Origin: Halobacillus_B rhizosphaerae | GTDB taxonomy: Bacteria > Bacillota > Bacilli > Bacillales > Halobacillaceae | DNA length: 64,000 bases | Assembly (NCBI RefSeq): GCF_046719735.1 | Contig: NZ_JAUTWQ010000001.1 | Location: 434,001-498,000, forward strand | Reading direction: 5' to 3' | In this document: positions 7,880 to 16,458 of the stretch, piece by piece | Numbering within the stretch: the stretch's first letter is position 1 | How the letters are laid out: every line of letters starts with the position of its first letter | Notes under the pieces: generated by a model | Database searches by the model: none | The model's input: the letters and a program-made list of their open reading frames with translations, nothing else | Told to the model about the DNA's origin: nothing | Position numbers and translations under genes: made by a program

Positions 7880-9007
7880 ATGGTTACAATTAATAAAGAT
7901 CGTCTCATTGAAGAATTTATCGAGCTCGTTAAAGTGGATTCTGAAACTAAAAATGAAGCAAATATTTCAGAAGTTTTAAAAGATAAATTTACTAGTCTTG
8001 GAGTAGAGGTATCCGAGGATAATGCCAAAGAGATTACTGGGCATGGGGCAAATAATTTAATTTGCAGCCTTAAAGGCACCAAAGACTCAGCAGATCCTAT
8101 TTACTTTACTTCTCATATGGATACAGTAGTACCAGGTAATGGGATAACTCCTTCTATCAAAGATGGATATATTGTTACAGACGGTACAACGATCCTTGGA
8201 GCAGATGATAAAGCGGGTGTAGCTGCCATTTTGGAAGCGATTCGTTCGATTCAGGAACAAAAGCTCGAACATGGTGATTTGCAATTTATCATTACAGTTG
8301 GAGAAGAAAGCGGACTTGTAGGGGCAAAAGCTTTAAATCCTGAAGACTTGAAAGCCAAATATGGATACGCCATTGATAGTGATGGACAAGTAGGGAACAT
8401 CATTATTGCTGCACCAACTCAGGCGAAACTGAATGCTGTCGTTAAAGGAAAAACTGCTCATGCTGGAGTGGCCCCTGAAAAGGGTGTTTCAGCAATTACA
8501 CTGGCTTCAAAAGCGATTGCTAAAATGCCTTTAGGTCGTATAGATGATGAAACTACTGCTAACATTGGGCGTTTTGAAGGCGGAAAACAAACAAATATTG
8601 TTTGTGACCATGTTGAAATTCTTGCAGAAGCGCGCTCGCTCGTTCCAGAAAAAATGGAAGCTCAAGTAGAAAAAATGAAAAAAGCTTTTTATGATACGGC
8701 AGAGGAAATGGGCGGAGAAGTCGATATTCAAGTGGATATTATGTATCCAGGCTTTAAACAAAAAGCCGGGGACCAGGTGGTAGAAATAGCTCGTGCAGCT
8801 GCTAAAAGAATTGGCAGAGAAAGTGAACTGTTAACGAGCGGCGGCGGAAGTGACGCTAATGTAATCGCTGGTCATGGTATTCCAACAGTAAATCTGTCTG
8901 TAGGATATGAAGAAATCCATACAACAAATGAACGTATCTCTGTAGCAGAACTGGAAAAAATAGCAGAATTTGTTGCCGCGATTATAGAAGAAGCAGCTAA
9001 TCAATAA
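7880..9007 (+). CDS. yqjE: Tripeptidase T-like zinc aminopeptidase (YqjE, M20 family)
   Basis: A 375-residue M20B metallopeptidase. Zinc and catalytic motifs are SHMDTVVPG (His79, Asp81), GADDKAGV and EESGLVG. GRFEGGKQTNIV lies in the dimerisation domain, and SGGGSDANV near the C-terminus completes the site. It should act on small peptides in the cytoplasm. The ATG at 7880 follows AAAGGAGGA with 9 bases spacing. It follows the carboxylase by 72 bases, as yqjD-yqjE do in B. subtilis, with no terminator between, so it is probably in the same operon. A functional connection to propionate breakdown is not evident. Confidence 0.9.
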   Translation: MVTINKDRLIEEFIELVKVDSETKNEANISEVLKDKFTSLGVEVSEDNAKEITGHGANNLICSLKGTKDSADPIYFTSHMDTVVPGNGITPSIKDGYIVTDGTTILGADDKAGVAAILEAIRSIQEQKLEHGDLQFIITVGEESGLVGAKALNPEDLKAKYGYAIDSDGQVGNIIIAAPTQAKLNAVVKGKTAHAGVAPEKGVSAITLASKAIAKMPLGRIDDETTANIGRFEGGKQTNIVCDHVEILAEARSLVPEKMEAQVEKMKKAFYDTAEEMGGEVDIQVDIMYPGFKQKAGDQVVEIARAAAKRIGRESELLTSGGGSDANVIAGHGIPTVNLSVGYEEIHTTNERISVAELEKIAEFVAAIIEEAANQ

Positions 9008-9022
9008 AGGAACGAGAAGCAT

Positions 9023-9058
9023 AAAACCCGAATCTGGAGTAAACCAGGTTCGGGTTTT
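9023..9058. terminator. Terminator of the CCCGAA-stem family after yqjE
   Basis: AAAACCCGAA (9023-9032) pairs with TTCGGGTTTT (9049-9058), with partly complementary inner bases and A/T flanks on both sides. It is the first of six terminators here with nearly the same stem. Confidence 0.9.
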
Positions 9059-9228
9059 ACTTTTTGGTAAAGGGAGTACTGGTTGGCTTAATTTTCTAAT
9101 TTAATCTCCTCAAAACCATAGGTGGATTTATGAACAACGAGTCTGAATTCTTTTTATTTAATATTAGGATGATTCACGTGCCGTTATTTAGAAATAGCTT
9201 TGCTAATTAAAAACTTTAAAGCTGATAC

Positions 9229-10683
9229 TTATAAATTTTCTGCCTTCTTGTACGGCTGTTCTCTATCTGATCTTTCCTCTTCTTCCTCCAGTGGAGGCGA
9301 GGTTTTCTTAATGAAAAAGGAAAGGATAATTCCTATAAACGACAACACGGTAATGACAAAAAATGCGACATTAACTCCATGAATTCCAGGGTAGTCTATG
9401 GATGAATCATGGGTGGCTTGTTCCGTAGTAGTGGTCATGACCGTTACTAAAATGGCCGTGCCTATCGAAGCTGCGACTTGACGCATTGTATTACTCATAG
9501 CCGCCCCGTGAGGAATGAGCTTGTTCGGCAATTGATTTAATCCTGCAGTAGTAACCGGCATCATGACCATAGACAATCCCAGCATCCGAATACCATATAA
9601 AACGGTTATAAACGTAAAGGTGGTGGTAGGATTTAGGTTGGAAAAGACTAGCGATGTGCCAGTAATCAGGGTTAATCCAATAATCGCGAGCCACCTAGCT
9701 CCAATTTTATCAAAGATTCTTCCAGTAATCGGAGACATAAATCCGCTAACTAAGGCACCGGGCAAAATCGCCAGTCCTGATTCCATTGCTGTAAAGTCCC
9801 TCATATTCTGCATATAAAGCGGGATTAATGTTTCAGAGCCAATTAGACCCATAAAGCAAATCATCCCAAGAACCGTTGTGATAGAAAAGACAGCATTTTT
9901 AAATACTCGGAACTCGAGCATTGGATGGGACATTTTTAATTGACGGAAGATGAATAGAACCAAACCGAGAATACCTACCCCAATCGACAGCAAGGTCCGG
10001 ATATTCTCCCAGCCAAAATTACCTGCACAAGTAAAACCATAAAGTAATCCGCCAAATCCAAGAGTAGACATGATGATAGAGGGAATATCTACTTTCGGAT
10101 ACGTGAGTTCTGTTACATTACGTAAGACAAACCAGGCAATTATAATATCTATAATAGCGATGGGTAAAATAATCAGGAATAATACTCTCCAAGAGTAATT
10201 GGCCGTAACCCATCCAGATAAAGCCGGCCCGATTGCAGGAGCAAAAGAAATGACTAGGCCAATCAACCCCATGGCAGCTCCACGTTTATTTACTGGAAAG
10301 ATTAATAAAAATACAGTTTGCATGAGCGGAAGCATAATTCCTGCCCCGCTGGATTGTATAATTCTTCCTAATAATAAAATTTGAAAATTTGGAGCTATGG
10401 CTCCTATAACCGTCCCAATGACGAAAATACTCATGGCTGAAATAAACAGTTGTCTAGTAGTAAATCTTTCGATCAGAAAGGCACTTATTGGGATCATAAT
10501 CCCGTTGACCAGCATAAATACGGTGGTCAGCCATTGAGCGGTGTTCGCTGAAATATGCATTTCTTTCATTATAGGCGGGATTGCTGTAATCATTAGGGTT
10601 TGGTTTAATATGGTAATAAATGCTCCTGCAAGCAGCAAGGAAGCAATTAAAACTTTGCTATAGGACTGGGTGCCGTTAGTCAT
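9229..10683 (-). CDS. MFS multidrug exporter, DHA2 (14-TM) family
   Basis: A 484-residue integral membrane protein with about 14 hydrophobic segments, typical of the EmrB/QacA drug:proton antiporters. Motif A-like MNPITGRIFDKIGARW-type sequence (SPITGRIFDKIGARWL) follows TM8, and LLLGRIIQSSGAGIMLPL corresponds to the conserved motif at TM4. The N-terminus ILNQTLMITAIPPIMKEM matches motif D1. AAGGAGGT precedes the ATG on the minus strand. It is transcribed alone and has no TetR/MarR regulator next to it. In B. subtilis this position holds yqjF-yqjG, so it is an insertion relative to that order. Substrate unknown. Confidence 0.88.
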   Translation of the reverse strand: MTNGTQSYSKVLIASLLLAGAFITILNQTLMITAIPPIMKEMHISANTAQWLTTVFMLVNGIMIPISAFLIERFTTRQLFISAMSIFVIGTVIGAIAPNFQILLLGRIIQSSGAGIMLPLMQTVFLLIFPVNKRGAAMGLIGLVISFAPAIGPALSGWVTANYSWRVLFLIILPIAIIDIIIAWFVLRNVTELTYPKVDIPSIIMSTLGFGGLLYGFTCAGNFGWENIRTLLSIGVGILGLVLFIFRQLKMSHPMLEFRVFKNAVFSITTVLGMICFMGLIGSETLIPLYMQNMRDFTAMESGLAILPGALVSGFMSPITGRIFDKIGARWLAIIGLTLITGTSLVFSNLNPTTTFTFITVLYGIRMLGLSMVMMPVTTAGLNQLPNKLIPHGAAMSNTMRQVAASIGTAILVTVMTTTTEQATHDSSIDYPGIHGVNVAFFVITVLSFIGIILSFFIKKTSPPLEEEEERSDREQPYKKAENL

Positions 10684-11117
10684 CTAAAATTACCTCCTTA
10701 CTTCTTCTGAATCTAGTCAGACTTGAACAATAAAGTTTCGTTTATGTTTCAATCCATTTACATGGACACGTGGGTAGCGAAGGTTTTAAAGTTATATAAA
10801 CAAGCATTCACTTATTTCAGTTTTTCTTTACACGTTTGATAGCTGTTAGCAGAAGTGAAGCTTCTCAATTTTAACTGGTAGATCAACCGTGCTGACGTGC
10901 TGGATGAAAATAAAATATAACACACTTGCTTTACCATTTATAAGATTATACGTGGAGGCAGTTACGCTTACAAACATAATGCCTAGGGTTTGAAAAAATG
11001 AGTCGATTTGCTGAACAAGAAGCCTCTTGTCACGTACCCAAAGAATAAACCTAGTATCTGAGCGTGAGAGTTGAAGATGACTTTCTATAATCTTTTACTA
11101 GAAAGGGGGATAAAAAG
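10684..11117. other. Divergent intergenic region, no gene recognised
   Basis: This 434-base AT-rich region separates the MFS gene (minus strand) and the alpha/beta hydrolase gene (plus strand), so it should hold both promoters. A 29-codon frame at 10904-10993 has no ribosome site and resembles nothing known to me. I see no strong hairpin, riboswitch or repeat. Confidence 0.5.
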
Positions 11118-11921
11118 GTGGCATTTGTAAAATTTAAAGATATTTGTGGTGACTTATTTATTCCAGCACCACACAAAAATAATAAAGCGGCCATTCTCTG
11201 GCTGCCTGGGCTGCCTAACAAACCCAGCGTGGAAGACATGGGACAGCCACTTGCTGACTTAGGATTTACAATTCTTCAATTGCGCTATCCAGGTAATTGG
11301 GAGAGCAAGGGAACTTTTGGTCCTTCCACCTCATTAGAAGGCGCCATACAAGGACTGGAATTATTAGCAAGCGGGGAAAGTTGCGATCAACTTGAGAAGA
11401 AGGATGTTCAATGGAATATTGATCGTATATTCATTGCAGGAAATAGTTATGGTGGAGCTATAGCACTCTCTGCCCTGGCAAACACCAGTTTAGCAGAAGG
11501 GGCTGTTTGTTTTTGTCCTTTACTAGAGCCTCATTTACAAAATGTCCATAAGAATGAGGAAGACCTTCATTCTCTTTATTCCTTTATAACTAAAGAACAT
11601 TCCGCAGATTACAGGGGCTTTAATGAGCAGGAGTGGGGGAGTTTTATGGACGGGAACCATCAGGCCAATCCGAGTCAATATATTGAGCAGTTGAAAGACG
11701 AACCGATCCTGTTCATCCACGGAGCAAGTGATACGAGTATCCTTCCACACCATACGATAGATTTCTTTCATAAACTTACAGAAGCAGGCTCATGTGCTGC
11801 TGAACTGAAGATAGTAGAGGGCAAGGGCCATGGAAATGGTTTAAGAAAGGCAACTACAGAAATATGGACGGAGTGGCTGTTCAATAATCATGGTATAATA
11901 AAGGAACAACCGTTCGAATAA
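11118..11921 (+). CDS. Alpha/beta hydrolase (dienelactone hydrolase/peptidase S9-like)
   Basis: A 267-residue cytoplasmic hydrolase with a complete catalytic triad. The nucleophile elbow is GNSYGG, the acid is in FIHGASDTSI and the base is in EGKGHGNG near the C-terminus. The oxyanion region is ILWLPGLPN. The GTG at 11118 has GAAAGGGGGA about 8 bases upstream. The next gene, dinB, begins 13 bases after its stop, so the two are likely co-transcribed. It has no signal peptide. The substrate cannot be predicted; esterase, lipase-like or peptidase activity are all possible. Confidence 0.82.
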   Translation: MAFVKFKDICGDLFIPAPHKNNKAAILWLPGLPNKPSVEDMGQPLADLGFTILQLRYPGNWESKGTFGPSTSLEGAIQGLELLASGESCDQLEKKDVQWNIDRIFIAGNSYGGAIALSALANTSLAEGAVCFCPLLEPHLQNVHKNEEDLHSLYSFITKEHSADYRGFNEQEWGSFMDGNHQANPSQYIEQLKDEPILFIHGASDTSILPHHTIDFFHKLTEAGSCAAELKIVEGKGHGNGLRKATTEIWTEWLFNNHGIIKEQPFE

Positions 11922-11934
11922 AGGAAGGATTCTA

Positions 11935-13179
11935 GTGTCAAAATGGTACCCTAAAAACGGCAGGGTTATTTTTCATGTCGATATGAACAGCTTTTATGCT
12001 TCAGTAGAGATGGCTTTTAATCCTGAATTAAAAGGAAAACCGCTGGCAATCGCCGGTAATCCGGAAGAACGCCGGGGAATTGTGGTGACGAGCAGTTATG
12101 AAGCAAGAAAGTTTGGAGTAAAAACAACAATGCCAGTCGGGGAAGCCAGGAGGCTTTGTCCCAACCTGCTTGTCTTGAAACCAACATTTGAAAGATACCG
12201 AACTGCCTCTAAAGAAATGTTTAAGATTCTTTCAGAAGTCACGGAGTTAGTGCAGCCTGTTTCCATTGATGAAGGGTATATGGACATTACAGGATGCGCC
12301 GAACAAGGAGCTCCGCCAGAAATAGCTGAAAGAATTCAACAGAAAATATTCACAGAACTGGACTTGCCTTGCAGTATAGGAATTGCTCCAAATAAATTTT
12401 TAGCCAAGATGGCTTCAGATATGAAGAAACCGATGGGGATTACAATTCTAAGAAAAAGGGATTTAGACAAAAAGCTTTGGCCGCTTCCTATCGAAGAAAT
12501 GTATGGCGTGGGTGAAAAAACTGCTCTTAAACTAAGAAAATTAGGAGTGAAAACAATTGGAGATCTTGCCCATCATTCTGTATTAGAATTAAAACAAGTA
12601 CTGGGGATAAATGGGGAAAGACTGCAAAATCGTTCAAATGGAATCGATAATAGAGAAGTAGACCCTGATGCTGTCCATGAATTTAAAAGTATCGGCACGT
12701 CCACCACCCTGCCTCATGATACAACAGATGAAACAGAGATTCGCCAGGTTCTGCGCAGACTTTCACGGAAAGTAGAGAGCCGGATGAATAATAAGAAGGT
12801 GCTAAGCCGTAATATCCAATTAATGATACGGTATTACGATCGTAAAACAGTGACAAGAAGTAAGCAGCTGCACGATTTTATTGCTACGGCTGATGAGTTA
12901 TATAATGCTGCCCTTCTTCAGTTTGATACCCACTGGAACCAAGAACCAGTAAGACTGCTTGGTATAACGGCACAGGATCTTGCGGAAAAATCAGAAATTA
13001 CCCAGCAGCTTGATTTATTTAATTATGAAGAATATGCAGGTAAGGAGAAGTTGTACAAAGCGATTGATGATCTAACAGAGAAATACGGTCATAATCCATT
13101 TCAAAAGATAAATCTCCCCGGAGACAGTCAAGTAACTACCAGTTTTCAGAAGGATTTCTTAGATGATTTTAAGAAATAA
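11935..13179 (+). CDS. dinB: DNA polymerase IV (Y family; YqjH/PolY1)
   Basis: A 414-residue translesion polymerase, the same length as B. subtilis YqjH. The palm motif FHVDMNSFYASVE supplies the first catalytic Asp and SIDEGYMDITG the Asp-Glu pair. PNKFLAKMASD and GVGEKTALKLRKLGVKTIGDL are the thumb helix-hairpin-helix part, and a little-finger domain follows. QQLDLFNYEE near the C-terminus is a typical beta-clamp binding motif. The GTG at 11935 is preceded by AAGGAAGGA. It bypasses DNA lesions with low fidelity. No LexA box was seen immediately upstream; it appears to be read through from the hydrolase gene. Confidence 0.95.
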   Translation: MSKWYPKNGRVIFHVDMNSFYASVEMAFNPELKGKPLAIAGNPEERRGIVVTSSYEARKFGVKTTMPVGEARRLCPNLLVLKPTFERYRTASKEMFKILSEVTELVQPVSIDEGYMDITGCAEQGAPPEIAERIQQKIFTELDLPCSIGIAPNKFLAKMASDMKKPMGITILRKRDLDKKLWPLPIEEMYGVGEKTALKLRKLGVKTIGDLAHHSVLELKQVLGINGERLQNRSNGIDNREVDPDAVHEFKSIGTSTTLPHDTTDETEIRQVLRRLSRKVESRMNNKKVLSRNIQLMIRYYDRKTVTRSKQLHDFIATADELYNAALLQFDTHWNQEPVRLLGITAQDLAEKSEITQQLDLFNYEEYAGKEKLYKAIDDLTEKYGHNPFQKINLPGDSQVTTSFQKDFLDDFKK

Positions 13180-13228
13180 CTCCTCTTGTTTGCTGTATTC
13201 TGTTTAAAACGGCAGGGAAAAATTATCA

Positions 13229-13265
13229 GAAAACCCGGACCATTACCATTGGTTCGGGTTTTCTG
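13229..13265 (+). terminator. Terminator of the CCCGAA-stem family after dinB
   Basis: GAAAACCCGGACC (13229-13241) pairs with GGTTCGGGTTTTC (13251-13263), with one G-T pair and a T-rich 3' side. Confidence 0.9.
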
Positions 13266-13334
13266 TGTTTGACTATAAATGGAAAATTGCAGCAGAGTTT
13301 TCATCTGGTAGCAGGATTCCATATGATGAGAAAT

Positions 13335-13431
13335 GAAATATTTAAATGGAAATATTTCAAAAAATATTGTGCATCCCTCGGGGTTATAGTAAGATAAAGT
13401 AAGAAATGAAATAATTTTATTATAATATTTC
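13335..13431 (+). repeat. Pair of GAAAT...ATTTC inverted repeats upstream of the ABC transporter
   Basis: GAAATATTT (13335-13343) and AAATATTTC (13350-13358) form a perfect 9-base inverted repeat. A second, looser copy runs from GAAATAAT (13408) to ATATTTC (13425-13431), about 17 bases before the ribosome site. Two similar palindromes in a promoter region suggest an operator, but no regulator gene is adjacent. Confidence 0.45.
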
Positions 13432-13456
13432 AAAACTTCGACTGGAGATGATGGTT

Positions 13457-14158
13457 ATGGCTATTAAAGTGTCCAACGTCCAAAAAACTTATCAGAGCGG
13501 TGAGGTAGCGATTCATGCCTTAAGGAATGCCTCCTTAACCATACCAGATCGTGAAATTGTAACGATACTCGGTCCGTCCGGTTCTGGAAAATCTACTCTA
13601 CTAAATGTGATCGGTGGTATTGATGGCTTCGACAAAGGATCAATTGAGATTGCTGGAAGTAAACTTGAGGAATTAAACAATCATCAATTAACGGAGTTTA
13701 GAAGAAAGCACATTGGGTTTATTTTTCAGCAGTATAACTTAATTCCTGCGCTTACTGTAGAAGAAAATATAGAGGTAGGCAAGGAATTAAGTACTAGTCC
13801 GCTTGATATGAAAGAGATACTGGAAAAAGTAGGGATGCTTGACAAAAAGGATAAATTTCCTTACCAGCTGAGCGGGGGGGAGCAGCAAAGAGCAGCCATT
13901 GCACGTGCCCTAATTAAAAACCCTGAGTTCTTATTGTGTGATGAACCAACTGGTGCTTTGGATGAAGATACAGGGAAGAATATTCTCCATTTGTTAAAAT
14001 TTGTTAATCAAACTTTTGGGCGAACGGTACTGATCATTACTCATAATCAGGGAATAGGGGAGATGGCTCATCGAGTAATCCGCATGAAAAGTGGAGAGAT
14101 CATTGAAACTGATGAAAATGAAACACCTATCGACCCAGAGAGGGTGACTTGGGCATGA
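13457..14158 (+). CDS. ABC transporter ATP-binding protein (MacB/LolD type)
   Basis: A 233-residue ATPase with Walker A GPSGSGKST, Q-loop FIFQQYNLIPALT, signature LSGGEQQR, Walker B FLLCDEPTGALD and the H-loop THNQ. It belongs to the class that partners FtsX-like permeases in export or mechanotransmission, and the permease gene follows with a 4-base ATGA overlap. Three in-frame ATGs (13448, 13451, 13457) are possible. I chose 13457 because GGAG lies 9 bases upstream. The two inverted repeats upstream may regulate it. Substrate unknown; antimicrobial peptide defence is common for the class, but no two-component system is adjacent. Confidence 0.9.
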   Translation: MAIKVSNVQKTYQSGEVAIHALRNASLTIPDREIVTILGPSGSGKSTLLNVIGGIDGFDKGSIEIAGSKLEELNNHQLTEFRRKHIGFIFQQYNLIPALTVEENIEVGKELSTSPLDMKEILEKVGMLDKKDKFPYQLSGGEQQRAAIARALIKNPEFLLCDEPTGALDEDTGKNILHLLKFVNQTFGRTVLIITHNQGIGEMAHRVIRMKSGEIIETDENETPIDPERVTWA

Positions 14159-16407
14159 TACTCCGTAAAACAATACCCAGAACAATTAAAGAAAAGAAAT
14201 TTCAATATGTCGGAGTTACTATACTTCTCGTCCTTGCGGTAATGTTGTATGTTTCGATGTCCATGGCAATTACAACTTTGGACAAAAGAAATCAGCAGTT
14301 CTCAGAAAAATATAACCAGGAAAGCTTTCATTTTTTAACGGGATCTCCACTATCTCAAGTCCAATTACAAAGGCTGGAAGATCAATATTCCTTAACACTC
14401 GAAGCAAGGAAGTATCAGGACATTTCGCTTGGAAAGGATACTACACTGCGAATTTTAAGTGAAACACAATCGATTAACATTCCCTATATATCGGAAGGAA
14501 GTATGCCGAAGAAGCGGGGAGAAGTTGCTTTGGCTAAGATGTTTGCTCAGAAGAATGGGTACGAAATTGGCGACTCCATTGAAATGAATGGAGTAAAAGG
14601 AAAAGTAACTGGATATGTGTATCTTCCAGATTATATTTATATGATTAAACAGCAGTACGACCTCCTTAGTAACGCGAATGAGTTTGGAATAGGAGTAGCC
14701 AGTGAAGAAACTTTTCAGCATCTGTCTGGTTCTGCTCATACAGAAGTATTGGGATGGAATAAAGAGGATAAGATACCTTCAGGTTTCACTCAAGAGGTTC
14801 AGAATAATACCCCGATACTGCAGTTTGTTGCAAGGGAGGATAATTCAAGAATCCAGTTTGTAGAATCAGAAATTAACGGGGCAAGCACGACAATTTCCTC
14901 TCTCTCTTTATTTATTTTAGCTCTTTCTGTGGCCATGATTCTGATGCTGATGAAACGGCGGTTAGATATGCAGAGAAAAGAAATAGGGACCTTATTAGCT
15001 TTAGGTTACCGAAAAAAAGAACTGCAGCTTCATTATCTAGGTTATGCGTGGTTTATTGGGCTTACAGGAAGTATATTGGGAATATTAGCTGGAGCGGGAC
15101 TATCTGTACCCTTTTCAAATCTTTATTCGAATTATTTTAACTTGCCGCGTATTTCTTTGTTTGACTGGAGCCCGGCTGTACTCATCGTGGGTTTCATTAT
15201 TCCAGTCGTATTACTAGTACTCTTAACCAGTATTGTGATATACCGTGCTCTTAATAAGGATCCTCTGACATTACTAAGACCAAAAGAAATGACCACAGGT
15301 AAAAAATCGTGGCTGGAGAAACTTCCATTTTTAAATTCTGGGTCTTTTATTCGACGATTTCGATTGAGATTGTTAGTGCGCAGTAAATCAAGAAGTTTTT
15401 ATATATTTTTAGGAGTGATGTTTTCTACCCTCTTACTTTTCTTTGGTTTTATTAGTTTCCGATCGATGGACCAACTAGTAGATTCCACTTATCAGGATAT
15501 CCAAACTTATAACTATGCCGTTCATTTTAAATCGTTGCAAACCGAAAAACTTTCCGACTCTCAAAGTCCTTTTGTTACATCCGAAATAACTGTTCATAAT
15601 GAAAAGGACCAGGTTAAGGCAACGAGCTATGGCATAAAACCAACGACTGAGTATATCAAGCTGCTTAACGGCAGTCAGCGACTTAATGACCAGCTGAAGG
15701 ACGGAGCAGTAGTTAGTCAGCCGCTCGCAGCTATTTTAAATTTACATGTCGGAGATCCTTTGACGATTGAGAATACGATTAATGAACAGAAATTAAAAAC
15801 CAAGGTAACAGGAATTACTGATATTTATATTGGGAAGTCTATTTATTTGCCCTTATATGAGGAAAATGAATTTTTGGGCTATCCAAAGGGTTCTTATACA
15901 GGGGTGTGGCAGAATGAAAAGCCCAGGGTTACGGATGATGTATTTTTGGTCGAGGATAAACAGAAGGTAATTGACAGCTTTGAAGCTTCATCAGGGGCAA
16001 CAAGATATTCCGTATTTGGAATGGCGGGTTTTGCTATAGTCATTGGAGTACTTGTATTAACTTTATTAACGAATTTAATTGTCGAGGAAAACTCTCCCTC
16101 GATTTCGCTCTTTAAAGTAATGGGCTTCCATGATAAAGAAATTTCAAAGTTAGTCTTAAATGTTTACACACCTATTGTATTTCTTTCATACTTTCTATCG
16201 ATTCCTTTAGCTCTGTTTGGTCTGAATCAAATCTTTAATTCTATGGCAGAGCAAACAGGCTTTTTATTCCCAACTGAGATTACTTGGTGGATGGTCATCT
16301 TAGGTTTGGCGATTATCTGGATAACTTACTGGATATCATTAAGTTTATCCAAGAGAAAGTTAAAGCAGGTTTCTCTTCAAGAAGCATTAAAGAAGCAACA
16401 GGATTAG
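14155..16407 (+). CDS. ABC transporter permease, FtsX/MacB-like
   Basis: A 750-residue membrane protein with the duplicated FtsX layout. It has an N-terminal TM helix, an extracellular domain (about residues 40-240), three TM helices with the coupling segment KEIGTLLALGYRKKEL, a second TM-extracellular unit starting near residue 415, and final TM helices containing VMGFHDKEISKL. It partners the ATPase encoded immediately upstream. The ATG at 14155 overlaps the ATPase stop as ATGA, implying coupled translation; a TTG at 14149 is less likely. The gene ends against a convergent aldehyde dehydrogenase gene with a shared hairpin. Confidence 0.88.
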   Translation: MILRKTIPRTIKEKKFQYVGVTILLVLAVMLYVSMSMAITTLDKRNQQFSEKYNQESFHFLTGSPLSQVQLQRLEDQYSLTLEARKYQDISLGKDTTLRILSETQSINIPYISEGSMPKKRGEVALAKMFAQKNGYEIGDSIEMNGVKGKVTGYVYLPDYIYMIKQQYDLLSNANEFGIGVASEETFQHLSGSAHTEVLGWNKEDKIPSGFTQEVQNNTPILQFVAREDNSRIQFVESEINGASTTISSLSLFILALSVAMILMLMKRRLDMQRKEIGTLLALGYRKKELQLHYLGYAWFIGLTGSILGILAGAGLSVPFSNLYSNYFNLPRISLFDWSPAVLIVGFIIPVVLLVLLTSIVIYRALNKDPLTLLRPKEMTTGKKSWLEKLPFLNSGSFIRRFRLRLLVRSKSRSFYIFLGVMFSTLLLFFGFISFRSMDQLVDSTYQDIQTYNYAVHFKSLQTEKLSDSQSPFVTSEITVHNEKDQVKATSYGIKPTTEYIKLLNGSQRLNDQLKDGAVVSQPLAAILNLHVGDPLTIENTINEQKLKTKVTGITDIYIGKSIYLPLYEENEFLGYPKGSYTGVWQNEKPRVTDDVFLVEDKQKVIDSFEASSGATRYSVFGMAGFAIVIGVLVLTLLTNLIVEENSPSISLFKVMGFHDKEISKLVLNVYTPIVFLSYFLSIPLALFGLNQIFNSMAEQTGFLFPTEITWWMVILGLAIIWITYWISLSLSKRKLKQVSLQEALKKQQD

Positions 16408-16426
16408 TGGCTGATCGGTATATTAG

Positions 16427-16458
16427 CAGGATGCCTGGAATTTCAGGCATCCTGTTTA
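16427..16458. terminator. Hairpin between convergent permease and aldehyde dehydrogenase genes
   Basis: CAGGATGCCTG (16427-16437) and CAGGCATCCTG (16444-16454) form an 11-base perfect stem with a 6-base loop. T-runs are weak on both strands, so termination efficiency is uncertain. The stem abuts the aldehyde dehydrogenase stop codon. Confidence 0.7.

Noticed and set aside
9563..9817. Open frame antisense to the MFS gene
   Set aside because: It lies entirely within a well-supported membrane protein gene, lacks a ribosome site and has no recognisable motif.
10904..10993. 29-codon frame in the MFS-hydrolase gap
   Set aside because: No ribosome site and no sequence resembling a known small protein.
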